From assembly GCA_005804885.1 (NCBI GenBank), contig SYOX01000387.1:1-53620 (forward strand): a DNA stretch of 53,620 nt, given 5' to 3'. This document shows positions 41,629 through 52,512 of this stretch, in pieces. The notes beneath the pieces are model-generated. The model worked only from the letters and a program-made list of their open reading frames with translations. It was not told the origin of the DNA and ran no database searches. Within the stretch, counting starts at the first letter, position 1. Every line of letters starts with the position of its first letter. The stretch comes from Pseudomonadota bacterium. GTDB lineage: Bacteria; Myxococcota_A; Bradymonadia; Bradymonadales; GCA-2716585. Both the position numbers and the translations under genes were made by a program.

Positions 41629-44600
41629 ATGGCTCAACAACCTCATCTCGTTGTGTGGCGCCTGGTCTTTTTTGTCGTCCTGACGGTGGCTTCGTGCGGT
41701 GATCCGCAAGTGCCCGAGGACACGGAGACCTTGGGTTGTCGCCTCAACAGCGACTGCGCGGTGGGTGAGGTGTGCCAGGAGGGGGCCTGCGAACCCCGAC
41801 CCGAGGCGCCCGATTGCGAGCAGGACTGCCCTTGCGTGACGGGGCTCGATTGCCCTGCAGATCAGGTCTGTTTCGTGGAGTCGAGCCGCTGTGTGCCGCG
41901 CCAGTGCGGGCGAGATACGGACTGCGCTCTTGGAGAGGTCTGCCAAGGGGGTCTGTGCCTGACGGACATCAACGCAGATCGGGATCGGGATGGAGTCCCC
42001 GACGCTGAGGACAACTGCGCCGAGCTGACCAACACCGACCAGGACGACCTCGATGACGACGGGGTGGGCAATGCCTGCGACGACGACATCGACGGCGACG
42101 GCGCGCTCAACGGCGTCGACAACTGCCCCCAGAGCGGCACCGACAACGTCGAGGATCTCGACGGCGACGGCGAGGGAGACGTCTGTGATCGAGACGACGA
42201 CGGGGATCTCAACACGGACAGCCTCGACAACTGCCCGCGCGCGTCCAACCCCGGACAGGAAGATCGCGACGGCGACGGCCTCGGCGACGACTGCGACGAG
42301 GACAACGACCGCGACGGCGTGCCCGACGGGCGCGACAACTGTGCCGCGCTTCCCAACCCGGGTCAGGATGATCTCGATCGCGACGGGCAGGGCGACGGCT
42401 GTGATCTGGACATCGACGGTGACGCCATCGACGATCTGCAGGACAACTGCCCCCGCACCCCCAACGCCGATCAGCGCGACAACAACGGCGACGGCACGGG
42501 CGACGCCTGCGAGGGCGACCGCGACGGCGACGACGTGCGCGATTTTGCCGACAACTGCCCCGACGCCCCCAACACCGCCCAGAGCGACCTCGATCAAGAC
42601 GGCCTGGGAGATGCCTGCGATCTCGACACCGACGGCGACGGCGTCGAGAACGAGGCCGACAACTGCGCCAGGATACCCAACGCCGACCAGCAGGACGTCA
42701 ACGAGGACGGGGTCGGGGACGCTTGCGAGGGCGACTCGGACGGCGACGACGTGCGCGACTTCGCCGACAACTGCCCCCTGAACCCCAACGCCTCGCAGGC
42801 CGACCTCGACAGAGACGGGGTTGGAGACGCCTGCGATGATGACATGGACGGCGACGGCGCCGACAACGACGTCGACAACTGCGCCAGGATCCCCAACGCC
42901 GACCAGCGCGACGCCAACGAGGACGGCGTCGGGGACGCCTGCGAGGGGGACTCGGACGGCGACGACGTGCGCGACTTCGCCGACAACTGCCTGCTGATCC
43001 CCAACACCGCCCAGAGCGACCTTGATCAAGACGACCTGGGAGATGTCTGCGATCTCGACATGGACGGCGACGGCGTCAACAACGAGGCCGACAACTGCGC
43101 GCGGGTGCCCAACGCCGACCAGCGCGACGCCAACAACGACGACCTCGGCGACGCCTGCGAGGGCGACGCCGATCAGGACGGCGTCCGAGACTCCAACGAC
43201 AACTGCCCGCTCGACGCCAACACCGCCCAGGGCGACATCGATCAAGACGACCTGGGCGATGCCTGCGATGGGGACATCGACGGCGACGGGCTCGACAACG
43301 AGTTCGACAACTGCCCCCGCTCGCCCTCGCTCGTGCTGACGGATCAGGATGAGGATGGGCTCGGCGATGTGTGCGATCCCGACACGGACGGGGACGGCTT
43401 CATCAACGAGTTCGACAACTGCCCCAGGCTGACCAACGCCGACCAGAGCGACGGCGACGGCGACGGCGTCGGCGACGCCTGCGACCGGGATCTGGACCGC
43501 GATGACGTGCTCGACGAGGTCGACAACTGCGCCGCCGTGCCCAACACCAACCAGGCCGACCTCGACAGCGACGACCTGGGCGATGTGTGCGACCCCGACA
43601 TCGACGGCGACGGCGTCGACAACGCCGACGATCGCTGCCCCGCGCTGGCCTCGCTCGATCTGAGGGATCTCGACGACGACGGCCTCGGCGATGTGTGCGA
43701 CCCCGACATGGACGGCGACGGGCGCATCAACGAGCTCGACAACTGCCCCCGCACCCCCAACGCCGATCAGAGCGACGGCGACCGCGACGGCATCGGCGAC
43801 GCTTGCGACGTGGACACCGACCGCGACAGCATCATCGACGAGGTCGACAACTGCCCCCGCGACATCAACGCCGGCCAGGACAACCTCGACCGCGATCCGG
43901 ACGGCAATGTGTGCGACGGGGACATCGACGGCGACGGCGTCCCCAACGACCTCGACAACTGCCCCGAGGACCCCACCCCCAATCGCCTCGACCGCGACGG
44001 CGACGGCCTGGGCGACAGGTGCGACGGCGATCTCGACGGCGACGGCGTCCCCAACGACCTCGACAACTGCCCCCGCACCCCCAACGCCGACCAGATCGAC
44101 GACGACCGCGACGACGTCGGCGACGCCTGCGACGTCGACGCGGACTCCGATGGCCTGCTCAACGACCTGGACAACTGCCCGCTGGACCCCAACTCCAATC
44201 AGGCCGATCTCGACCTCGACGGCCTGGGCGATGCCTGTGATGGCGACATCGACTCGGACGGGGTGGACAACGGGGCCGACAATTGCCCCCTGCTGCGCTC
44301 CAACGACCGCCGCGACACCGACCTCGATGGCCTCGGCGATGCCTGCGATCCCGACATGGACGGCGACGGCGTCAACAACGGGGCCGACAACTGCCTGCGC
44401 GTCGCCAACGCCAACCAGCGCGACGCCAACGGCAACGGCGTCGGCGACGCTTGCGATCGCGACCTGGACAACGACGGCCTCCGCGACGAGCTCGACAACT
44501 GCTCCCAGGTCTTCAACACCGATCAAGCCGATCTCGATCGCGATGGCAGGGGCGACGTGTGCGACGCCGACATCGACGGCGACGGGCGCCCCAACGCCGA

Positions 44601-47600
44601 CGATCTCTGCCCCAGGAACCTCGCCCCGAGCGACTCGGACCTCGACAGCGACGGCCTGGGGGATCTGTGCGATGCGGACATGGACGGCGACGCCTTGCTC
44701 AACACCCTGGACAACTGCCCTCGGGCCTTGAACCCCGATCAGGCCGACCTGGACCGCAACCGCATCGGCGACGCCTGCGATCTGGACAGCGACGGCGACG
44801 GCCTCATCGATGGCCTCGACAACTGCCCCCTGGCCTCCAACGCCGATCAGCGCGATCTCGACGGCGATGGCCTCGGCAATGCCTGCGATCTCGACCGCGA
44901 CGGCGACGGGCTGGCCGACACCATCGACCGCTGCCAGGATCTGCCCTCAGCGAACCAGCGCGACCTCGACGGCGACGGCCTCGGCGATGTCTGCGACCTC
45001 GACATCGACGGCGACGCCGTGGCCAACACCCTCGACAACTGCCCCTCCACACCAAACGCCGACCAGCGCGACCTCAACAACAACCGCGTCGGCGACGCCT
45101 GCGAGGGCGACAGCGACAACGACGGCATCACCAACGCCAACGACAACTGCCCCTTCGCCTCCAACGCCAACCAGGCCGACGCCGACGGCGACGGCCTCGG
45201 CGATGTGTGCGACAGCGACCGCGACGGGGACGACATCCCCAACCTGATCGACAACTGCCCCGGGCTGGCCAGCGACAACCGCCGCGACCGCGACGGCGAC
45301 GGCCAGGGCGACGTGTGCGACGCGGACATCGACAATGACGGGCGCGCCAACAACCTCGACAACTGCCCCACCATCGCCAACGCCGACCAGCGCGACGGCG
45401 ACAACGACCGCGTCGGCGACGCCTGCGACGTCGACACCGACAACGACACCATCCCCGATCCCATCGACAACTGCCCCACGCTCTCCAACGCCGACCAGAC
45501 CGATCAAGACGGCGACGACCTGGGCGACGTGTGCGACCCCGACCTCGACGGCGACGGGCGCGCCAACAACCTCGACAACTGCCCCAGGTTGGCCGCCTCG
45601 AACCAGGGCGACCGCGACGGCGATGGTCTGGGCGACGTGTGCGATCCAGACGCCGACGCCGACGGGGTCCCCAACGCCGACGACAACTGCCCCTTGACGC
45701 CCAACGCCGACCAGACGGACCTCAACCTCAACAGCGTGGGCGACGCCTGCGAGGGCGACAGCGACCTCGACGGGATCATCGACGGCGACGACAACTGCCT
45801 CGCCGATCTCAACAGCGATCAGGCGGATCTCGACCGCGACGGCCAGGGCGACGTGTGCGACCCCGACATCGACGATGACGGGGTGCCCAACGGCCTGGAC
45901 CGCTGCCCGACGACCTTCGATCCCATGCAGGAGGACCCTGACGGCGACGGCCTGGGCCTGGCCTGCGCCGACGCTCGGGCTGAGAGGCCCATGATCGTGC
46001 CTCGCAACCTCATCGGCCATACCCTCGACACGCTCGCGCGCGGCGACCGCTTCTCCGGCAACTGCGGGGGGGCTGGGGCGCCCGAGCTGGTCTATGACCT
46101 GCCCATGGCCGTCGGCGAGCGCCTCTTTGTCACCGCCCAGGCTCAGCACGACACCGTCGTCTCATTGCGCGCTTCGAGCGGGCAGGAGGTCCTGTGCGCC
46201 GAGGGGGGGCTGTCCTTCATCGTGACCACCGCCGATCTCTACCGCCTCGTCATCGACGGGCGCGAGGCCGGCGACGCAGGCGTCGTCGTCGTCGACATCG
46301 AGCGCCAGCTCTTGGTCCAGCCTCAGCCCAGCGCCTTCATCGCCAACACCCAGGCCCAGCGGATCAGCGCCCTGGCCTCGGCGGACCTGGACGGCGACGG
46401 CGACGCCGACTTTGTCACCACCCACGAGCTGGCCAACAACGTGACCTTCTGGCGAGGGCCGCTGCCGGGGACCGGACTTCAGACGAACCTGCCCGTGGGA
46501 CAGGCGCCCAGCGCCGTCTTCCTGGGCCAGCTCGTCTCGGACAGCAACCTCGACATCGCCGTCACCAACCGGGTCAGCGACAGCATCAGCATCCTGCCGG
46601 GCCTCGGGGGGGGCAACTTCGCCAACCAGCAGATCCTGCCCGTGGGCGACGGGCCTTCGGCCATCCACGGTGAAGATCTCAATGAAGACGGGCACCTGGA
46701 CTTGATCGCGGCCAACGAGGCGGGCAACTCCATCACCGTCTATCTTGGCGCGCCGCAGGGCTTCGTCCTGCTCGACACCGTCGCGGTCTGCAACGGGCCG
46801 GTCGCCCTCGACACGGGCGACGTCGATGGCGACGGCGACGTCGACATCATCACCGCCTGCACGCGGGTGGACGCGGCCACCATCTGGCTCGCCGACCCGG
46901 AGCCGCTCGGGCGATCGGTCCAGCTCGGCGGCTTCGACGACCCCGTGGATCTGCTCATTGAGGATCTCGACCGGGACGACGTCGATGATCTGGTCGTGGT
47001 CAACCGGGGCGACGCGACCTTGACCGTGCTGCGAGGGCAGCAGGGCGCGCTCTTGCCCACGCGCGAGACAATGCCGGTGGGCCAGACGCCCATGTCCATC
47101 ACCCACGGCGACATCAACCGGGACGGGAACCTGGATCTCTTCGTGTTCGGCGGGGTTTTGACCTCGCGCTTGACCGTCTCGGCGCTGCTGGGCCAGAGCG
47201 GCGGCCAGCTCTCCGAGGTCCAGCGCTTCGATGTGAGCGATGCCGCGCCTCGATCCCTGCCCCAGACCATCGTCGCCGCGGACGTGGACAACAGCGGCAG
47301 CCTCGATCTGGCGGTGATCGAAAATCGCGACGGCAACGGGCGATTCAACCTCGTCAAGGTCGATCTCAACGACGACGCTCCCATCTCCGCGACCGTGTCC
47401 ACCCCCGCCGCGCGCAATTCCAGCGGCGCTCAGCTGCTCGCGGACCTCAACCGCGACGGTCGACCCGACGCGATCCGCCCAAGCGCCCTGTTTGGCATCG
47501 AAGTCGCCGCGCTGAACTCCAACGGTCGCTTTGATACGCCCGCCTTCTTCAACACCGGCACGCCGCTGACCCGTCTGGTCTCTGGCGACTTCGATGGCGA

Positions 47601-49242
47601 CGGGCTCGTTGACATTGCCACCGCCATCGACTCGGCCACCGAGTTCGTCGTCCTGCGCGGCAGGGAGGACGGCGGCCTCCACCTGCCCCTGCGCGTCCCT
47701 GGCCTGGGCGCTGCACAATCCATGACCGCGGAGGACTTCGACAACGACGGCTTCACCGACCTCGTCGCGGTCGGCAATCGCCTCGGCTACTTCCTCAAGG
47801 GCCACCCCGATACCCTCTTTGCCCCCGCCTCGTCGGTGAGCGCGATCCAGGGCAATGCCATCAACGTCGCCAGCGCCGACTTCGACGACGACGGCCGGGG
47901 CGATCTCGTCGTCGCAGAGTCCACGTCGCGCGTCCTCCTCGGGCAGCCCAACGGCGCCTTCAACCCCTTCGCGTCGTTCCCCAACTTCGGCTTCTTGTAC
48001 GGCTTCAGGACTCTGGACTTGGAGCGGGACGGCCACTCGGACATCCTCGTCACCAGCTTCGACACCGTCGGGGCCTACGTCAACCGAGGTGGACAGCGCG
48101 GCTTCGACACCGTCTTGTTCCCCGCCGATGGCTTCAACCGCGCCCTTGCGACCTTTGTGGACTTCGACAACGACGGCCTCGAAGACACCGTCAAATACTT
48201 CCAGATCCTCAACCAGGGCAACAACATCGCCTGCTCGGTTCGACGCGGCGTGGGCCTCTTCCAGTTCGATACGCCCAACAACGTCTCCTGCAACTTCGGC
48301 TTCTTCACCACCGCCAAGATCGAAGCCCAGGACTTCAACCACGATGGCCTCCTCGATCTCCTCATCCCTTCCGACAACTCCGTGGTGGCGATCTACAACC
48401 ACACTCAGCTCTCCTCGGCCCCCGGAACTCGCCTCCAGGACGTCAACTTGCCCGCCTGCCCCCCGACCACCCTCGACGCCGATGTCTCGACCCCCGCTCG
48501 CCCGACCTTCGCGCTGAACGCCAACTGCCGCATCGACCGGCTCGAACTCCAGGTCGCGCTGGCCTCCGCAGGCAATGGCGCGCGCGTCGATCTCTCCTCG
48601 CCCGAAGGAACCGCTGTCCTGGTCCCCACCCACGACAACCTGCCCACGACGTCGATCTGGCGCCCCGAGCTTGTGCCCGCGCTGGCTCGCTTCGAGGGTT
48701 CGGCGGCCAACGGCCTGTGGAGGCTGGGGGGATCGAGCGCCCGCTGCGATCAGGGCGACCTCGACTGCGCCGATCTACCCCGCTTCACCGCCGCCACGCT
48801 CCTCATCAACCCCGTCATCGCCGATCCCCTCGATCCTCAGGAGGGCGTCGACGTCTGCGGCGGTGGTGCCGACCTTCCCGACGACGACGAGGATCTGTGC
48901 CGTTGGGATGGCCAACCCTTGAGCAGCACTCTGAGCGGCGCCGATGACACCGATATTCTCTTGATCCAAGGCCCTCTGCGCGGCGCCATGGCTCCCCAGC
49001 AGCGCCTCACCCTCACCCTCACCACCGCCGTCGACACCCGCGCCCTGCTGCTCTCCGTCCGCCTGCCCCACACCCCCAAGGTCCAGGCCCTCGCCGCTCA
49101 GATCCAACCCGGACGCTGGTCCCTGACCTTGCCCTCATCCGCCGATCTCGCCGGGCGATACCTCCTCGTCGAGATCAAGCCCGTCCCCGCCACGCGAAAC
49201 CCCGTGGGTCTGCCCTACACCATCGAGGCCTCCTTCGACTGA
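41629..49242 (+). CDS. Giant lipoprotein with thrombospondin type-3, FG-GAP/VCBS and P-domain-like modules
   Basis: A 2537-aa protein from the ATG at 41629 (AAGGA upstream), with a signal ending TVASC (lipobox). Residues about 30-115 are Cys-rich (CRLNSDCAVGEVC and similar). Next comes a block of 37 thrombospondin type-3 units of about 36 residues (about 115-1445), each with DxDxDG calcium loops and a DNC motif. A PPC-like domain follows (about 1470-1560). Residues about 1565-2265 are FG-GAP/VCBS repeats (DLDGDGDADFV, DVDGDGDVDII and similar), expected to form a beta-propeller. A P-domain-like module (about 2290-2390) with a GLWRL core and a last beta domain end the protein. A calcium-stiffened surface adhesin or matrix protein is the likely role. 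Confidence 0.9.
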   Translation: MAQQPHLVVWRLVFFVVLTVASCGDPQVPEDTETLGCRLNSDCAVGEVCQEGACEPRPEAPDCEQDCPCVTGLDCPADQVCFVESSRCVPRQCGRDTDCALGEVCQGGLCLTDINADRDRDGVPDAEDNCAELTNTDQDDLDDDGVGNACDDDIDGDGALNGVDNCPQSGTDNVEDLDGDGEGDVCDRDDDGDLNTDSLDNCPRASNPGQEDRDGDGLGDDCDEDNDRDGVPDGRDNCAALPNPGQDDLDRDGQGDGCDLDIDGDAIDDLQDNCPRTPNADQRDNNGDGTGDACEGDRDGDDVRDFADNCPDAPNTAQSDLDQDGLGDACDLDTDGDGVENEADNCARIPNADQQDVNEDGVGDACEGDSDGDDVRDFADNCPLNPNASQADLDRDGVGDACDDDMDGDGADNDVDNCARIPNADQRDANEDGVGDACEGDSDGDDVRDFADNCLLIPNTAQSDLDQDDLGDVCDLDMDGDGVNNEADNCARVPNADQRDANNDDLGDACEGDADQDGVRDSNDNCPLDANTAQGDIDQDDLGDACDGDIDGDGLDNEFDNCPRSPSLVLTDQDEDGLGDVCDPDTDGDGFINEFDNCPRLTNADQSDGDGDGVGDACDRDLDRDDVLDEVDNCAAVPNTNQADLDSDDLGDVCDPDIDGDGVDNADDRCPALASLDLRDLDDDGLGDVCDPDMDGDGRINELDNCPRTPNADQSDGDRDGIGDACDVDTDRDSIIDEVDNCPRDINAGQDNLDRDPDGNVCDGDIDGDGVPNDLDNCPEDPTPNRLDRDGDGLGDRCDGDLDGDGVPNDLDNCPRTPNADQIDDDRDDVGDACDVDADSDGLLNDLDNCPLDPNSNQADLDLDGLGDACDGDIDSDGVDNGADNCPLLRSNDRRDTDLDGLGDACDPDMDGDGVNNGADNCLRVANANQRDANGNGVGDACDRDLDNDGLRDELDNCSQVFNTDQADLDRDGRGDVCDADIDGDGRPNADDLCPRNLAPSDSDLDSDGLGDLCDADMDGDALLNTLDNCPRALNPDQADLDRNRIGDACDLDSDGDGLIDGLDNCPLASNADQRDLDGDGLGNACDLDRDGDGLADTIDRCQDLPSANQRDLDGDGLGDVCDLDIDGDAVANTLDNCPSTPNADQRDLNNNRVGDACEGDSDNDGITNANDNCPFASNANQADADGDGLGDVCDSDRDGDDIPNLIDNCPGLASDNRRDRDGDGQGDVCDADIDNDGRANNLDNCPTIANADQRDGDNDRVGDACDVDTDNDTIPDPIDNCPTLSNADQTDQDGDDLGDVCDPDLDGDGRANNLDNCPRLAASNQGDRDGDGLGDVCDPDADADGVPNADDNCPLTPNADQTDLNLNSVGDACEGDSDLDGIIDGDDNCLADLNSDQADLDRDGQGDVCDPDIDDDGVPNGLDRCPTTFDPMQEDPDGDGLGLACADARAERPMIVPRNLIGHTLDTLARGDRFSGNCGGAGAPELVYDLPMAVGERLFVTAQAQHDTVVSLRASSGQEVLCAEGGLSFIVTTADLYRLVIDGREAGDAGVVVVDIERQLLVQPQPSAFIANTQAQRISALASADLDGDGDADFVTTHELANNVTFWRGPLPGTGLQTNLPVGQAPSAVFLGQLVSDSNLDIAVTNRVSDSISILPGLGGGNFANQQILPVGDGPSAIHGEDLNEDGHLDLIAANEAGNSITVYLGAPQGFVLLDTVAVCNGPVALDTGDVDGDGDVDIITACTRVDAATIWLADPEPLGRSVQLGGFDDPVDLLIEDLDRDDVDDLVVVNRGDATLTVLRGQQGALLPTRETMPVGQTPMSITHGDINRDGNLDLFVFGGVLTSRLTVSALLGQSGGQLSEVQRFDVSDAAPRSLPQTIVAADVDNSGSLDLAVIENRDGNGRFNLVKVDLNDDAPISATVSTPAARNSSGAQLLADLNRDGRPDAIRPSALFGIEVAALNSNGRFDTPAFFNTGTPLTRLVSGDFDGDGLVDIATAIDSATEFVVLRGREDGGLHLPLRVPGLGAAQSMTAEDFDNDGFTDLVAVGNRLGYFLKGHPDTLFAPASSVSAIQGNAINVASADFDDDGRGDLVVAESTSRVLLGQPNGAFNPFASFPNFGFLYGFRTLDLERDGHSDILVTSFDTVGAYVNRGGQRGFDTVLFPADGFNRALATFVDFDNDGLEDTVKYFQILNQGNNIACSVRRGVGLFQFDTPNNVSCNFGFFTTAKIEAQDFNHDGLLDLLIPSDNSVVAIYNHTQLSSAPGTRLQDVNLPACPPTTLDADVSTPARPTFALNANCRIDRLELQVALASAGNGARVDLSSPEGTAVLVPTHDNLPTTSIWRPELVPALARFEGSAANGLWRLGGSSARCDQGDLDCADLPRFTAATLLINPVIADPLDPQEGVDVCGGGADLPDDDEDLCRWDGQPLSSTLSGADDTDILLIQGPLRGAMAPQQRLTLTLTTAVDTRALLLSVRLPHTPKVQALAAQIQPGRWSLTLPSSADLAGRYLLVEIKPVPATRNPVGLPYTIEASFD
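41980..45965 (+). repeat. 37 tandem thrombospondin type-3 units (~108 bp each)
   Basis: I count 37 DNC/DRC/DLC motifs in a continuous array. Adjacent pairs are more alike than distant ones. Several segments, such as DGDDVRDFADNC near 42520, 42740 and 42960, recur almost unchanged at about 220-bp intervals, which indicates duplication of two-unit blocks. Confidence 0.9.
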
Positions 49243-49284
49243 GGACTCCCAGGAGCGCGAGGTCAAAAACCAGAAGGACTGCGG

Positions 49285-52200
49285 TTACTTCGCGGAGCTG
49301 AAGTTGAAGGGGTAGGAGACGATGACCATCCCGCCGCCTCGGGGGCTGGGGAACTTGAGCCTCATGATGGCGCGCGTCAGGCACTGTTCAAGAGGCCCGT
49401 CGCCGAGGTCTGAGCCTTCGATGGCCGCGCTGACGACGGAGCCGTCGGCGCCGATGGTGAACTTGACCGTGGCGCGCCCTTCGAGCTTGGGGTCGTTGAT
49501 GAGGGACTTCTCGTAGCAGAACCTGATCGTGGGCTGTGCGCGCCGCATGACCTCCCGGATGTCCTCCTTGTCGATGGCCCCTACGACGACGGCGCTGCGG
49601 TCCAGGATCGTGGGCTGGTTCATCGCGCTGGCGTCCTTGGCGGGCTTCGAGGGGGGCTCCGGGTCGTCGAGGATGACGGTGTGCGGGGCGAAGCCCGCGT
49701 CAAAGGGGTTGTAGCCGTCGATGAGGGCGTTGAAGACCTCCGGGGTGTCGAGGATCACGCCGGGCGGGACGCCGAGCGCGCCAAGCACCCGCATCGCCTC
49801 CTGAAAGGGGACATCGGGCGCGATGACGACGTGGTAGATGGGCGGCCCGCCGATCCTGACCTGGACGGCCTGGCAGGCGCGGCTCAGGGTGACGAGCGCC
49901 TCGGTGGGATCGGCGCTGTCGGGCTGGAGGTTGATCGCGGCGGCCTCGGCGCCCTGGTGGCGCAAGGTGGCGGCGGCGCGGTCGATGGTGAGCCACGCGT
50001 CGTGGGTGTCCTGATCGGTCGTCTCCTCCTTGGGCATGGGGTCGGGGAGGGCCGCGGCGAGCAGGGGGCGGAAGGCTCGAGTGTGGTCATCGAGCCCTCG
50101 GAGGACGATCTGGGATTCGAAGCCTGCGTCATCGGCGGCGCGGAGCGCCTTGCGGACCCGGCTGTAGGGCGTGTCGGCGTCGATGAGCACCTCCAGGCGC
50201 GGCTTGACGCCCATGCGCCAGGCGTCGTCGGAGTCCCGGTGGGGGCGGGCGCCGGCCAGCGCCATGGCCAGCCAGGGGGGGCTGGGCTCCGGCGACGCGT
50301 CGAGCCTCTGGAGGTCCGCGAGGCGCTGCTTGTCGAGGTAGATCGCCTCCTGGCTGATCGAGAGGCGCGCGTCGTGATCCAGGGGCAGGGTGGCCTTGCC
50401 CCAGGCGATCTTCGGCAGGCGAAGCGCGCCCTCGGGGTAGGGCGGCGTCAAGAGCGTCTTGAGCTGGCAGGCGACGTCACGGCCAAGGGCGCAGGCCGCC
50501 GCGGCGTCCTTGATGGCGCTGTCCTCGTCTCGCCTCACCGCGTGGAGGCGGGCGCTCCACAGGCGCCAGCCGGCCTCGATGAGGTCGGCTTCGGCGCGGC
50601 GGTCGTGGTCCCGCGCGCACTGGAGCTGCGCTTCGAGGCGCTGGGCGGCGGCCGCCACCCTCTGGGTGCGCTGGTCTGCGGGCAAGGTGTTGATCTCAAT
50701 GAGTTCTTGGAGGATGTAAGGGGCCTCGGACAGGCACAGGTCGCCTTCGGTGGGCTGCGCGCGCGGGGGGGTTCTGGGCGTCTGGATGAGGGTGGGGATC
50801 AGGGCCTCCTTCATCGAGGCCGGCCCCAGGCGGAGTGAGGCGGTGTGGCAGGCGCCGAGGGTCGCGTCGGCGATCTCCAGGGTGCCCAGGGCGCTCATGG
50901 CCTGTGGGTTGAGGGAGGGGCCAAAGACCAGGGGCAGGAGCCGGGCGAGGTCGAGGCGGACGCGCAGGTCCAGGGGGGAGGACAGGGGGGCTTCGAGGTC
51001 GAGCAGGGCGTCGGGCGGCGCGCCGAAGGCGACGATGACGAGGGCGCCTTCGCCGTCGAGGGGGCGCACGTCGATGGTGGGGCCGCCCTCGTCGGGTGAG
51101 AGCGCCTTGAGGGAGGCGGCGGCGCGCTGCGCGTCGTCGCGCTGGAAGGTCATGGCGAGGGCGAGCACGGGTTCGGGGGCGCCTTCGGGGCCGTGTTCGA
51201 GCTTCTCGACGGCGATCGACAGGGCCGAGGGCAGGGGAGGGGGGTCGTCGCCGAAGCGCTCGGCGGAGAGGGCGCTGAAGAAGACTGTGGGGTCGTTGAA
51301 GAGGATGTAGAGCTTCGTGATGTGGCCCAGTTCGATGATCTGGAGGGGGCCTGGTCGGCGCGAGGCGGCGTTGAGGGCCTCGGGAGAGATGGCCTTGAGC
51401 TGGACCTCGGCGGTGGGGGCGTCCGAGCGGGCGGCGAAGGTGTGCTGTGGGCCGCTGGCCTCGGGTGCGTCGTCGGTGAGGGTGCGTGTCAGGCGCAGGT
51501 CGAGGGTGTCGGCGATGGACAGGCTCAGGGAGAGGTCGCGGGTGCGGCGCTGGTGTGGGGCGGTGGCGAGGGCGGCGCTCAGGGAGAGGGCGGTGGCCCT
51601 GGCCAGGAATTCGGGCCGCTGGTCGTCTGGGACGACGGAGAGCACGTCCCGGATGGTGGTCAGCTCGTAGGCCGCGTCCATGACGGCCCAGGCTCCCAGG
51701 TCGACGTGGGCGCTGGCGACGCCGTCGCCTTCAAGAAAGTGAGTCCAGGCGGGGCTTTGGCGATCGTTGGGGGAGGGCTTTTCGCGGGCGATGGCGGCGA
51801 GCGGCTCCGAGACGGCGGCGAGGTCGCGGCGGGTCAGCGCGATCTCGACGCGCAGGGCGTCTGGCTCGGGGATGATGGCGGCCAGGAGGTCACCTCCGAC
51901 GAGCAGGACGCCCTTGGGTGCGATGTCGAGCCAGGGTCCGCTGACGGGGAGCATGTCGAGGTTGAGCTCGGAGGCCAGGGCCATGGCGGAGGCCAGCAGG
52001 AGGCCGGGGTCGGTGGCGGGGATGACGAGGCGCCCGTGAAGGAAGAGGGGGGCCTCTTCGAGATCGAGGATGTTGCCGCGGGTGGCCGATTCGAAGAGGG
52101 CGGGGTCGGGGGGGGAGAAGCCGGCCAGGACGATGGGGCGGGCGCGGTCGAGGCCCTGGAGGCCGCCGAGGGAGGTGATGGAGGGGGCGAGTCCTTCTGC

Positions 52201-52434
52201 GCCGAAGGCGCTCAGGGCCAGCGCGAGGGTGTCGGCGGACTGGATGAGGCGATCGGGGAAGAGGGCCAGCGTCAGGGCGGGGTCTGGGGGCAGGCGCCGG
52301 AGCATGGCGTCGAGGGGGGCGCTGGTGGGCCTGGGGTCGGGGCGGAGGTCGGGGCCGGTGCGGCAGGCCGTCAGCGTGACGAGGGCGAGGAGGAGCAGCG
52401 CGGTCGTTGCGGGGTGGTGGGGGGGGTGTTGCAT
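49285..52434 (-). CDS. Large lipoprotein with AgmX/PglI-like (TonB-like) C-terminal domain
   Basis: A 1049-aa protein with a lipoprotein signal ending LVTLTAC. Most of the chain (about 30-860) is a mixed alpha/beta region I do not recognise; it contains a Cys pair region near 540-640 and thioredoxin-like repeated phrases such as LEVLIDADTPYSRVRKALRAAD. The last 105 residues are clear: VVVGAIDKEDIREVMRRAQP, RFCYEKSLINDPKLEGRATV, FTIGADGSVVSAAIEGSDLG and KFPSPRGGGMVIVSYPF. This is the AgmX/PglI C-terminal domain, related to TonB C-termini and linked to gliding motility and envelope assembly in Myxococcus. It lies 78 bp downstream of the sigma factor gene on the same strand. Confidence 0.8.
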   Translation of the reverse strand: MQHPPHHPATTALLLLALVTLTACRTGPDLRPDPRPTSAPLDAMLRRLPPDPALTLALFPDRLIQSADTLALALSAFGAEGLAPSITSLGGLQGLDRARPIVLAGFSPPDPALFESATRGNILDLEEAPLFLHGRLVIPATDPGLLLASAMALASELNLDMLPVSGPWLDIAPKGVLLVGGDLLAAIIPEPDALRVEIALTRRDLAAVSEPLAAIAREKPSPNDRQSPAWTHFLEGDGVASAHVDLGAWAVMDAAYELTTIRDVLSVVPDDQRPEFLARATALSLSAALATAPHQRRTRDLSLSLSIADTLDLRLTRTLTDDAPEASGPQHTFAARSDAPTAEVQLKAISPEALNAASRRPGPLQIIELGHITKLYILFNDPTVFFSALSAERFGDDPPPLPSALSIAVEKLEHGPEGAPEPVLALAMTFQRDDAQRAAASLKALSPDEGGPTIDVRPLDGEGALVIVAFGAPPDALLDLEAPLSSPLDLRVRLDLARLLPLVFGPSLNPQAMSALGTLEIADATLGACHTASLRLGPASMKEALIPTLIQTPRTPPRAQPTEGDLCLSEAPYILQELIEINTLPADQRTQRVAAAAQRLEAQLQCARDHDRRAEADLIEAGWRLWSARLHAVRRDEDSAIKDAAAACALGRDVACQLKTLLTPPYPEGALRLPKIAWGKATLPLDHDARLSISQEAIYLDKQRLADLQRLDASPEPSPPWLAMALAGARPHRDSDDAWRMGVKPRLEVLIDADTPYSRVRKALRAADDAGFESQIVLRGLDDHTRAFRPLLAAALPDPMPKEETTDQDTHDAWLTIDRAAATLRHQGAEAAAINLQPDSADPTEALVTLSRACQAVQVRIGGPPIYHVVIAPDVPFQEAMRVLGALGVPPGVILDTPEVFNALIDGYNPFDAGFAPHTVILDDPEPPSKPAKDASAMNQPTILDRSAVVVGAIDKEDIREVMRRAQPTIRFCYEKSLINDPKLEGRATVKFTIGADGSVVSAAIEGSDLGDGPLEQCLTRAIMRLKFPSPRGGGMVIVSYPFNFSSAK

Positions 52435-52512
52435 GGTGCTCTCGCGGTGCCCGGGTGGGTGATCGACGAGAGATCTTGTATCAGGTCGGGGGGGAGGGGG
52501 GAACGGGCGGGG

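Noticed and set aside
41602..44526. A 974-aa Val/Ala/Gly-rich minus-strand frame with regular repeats
   Set aside because: It is the reverse reading of the thrombospondin repeat array; the periodicity comes from the real plus-strand gene.
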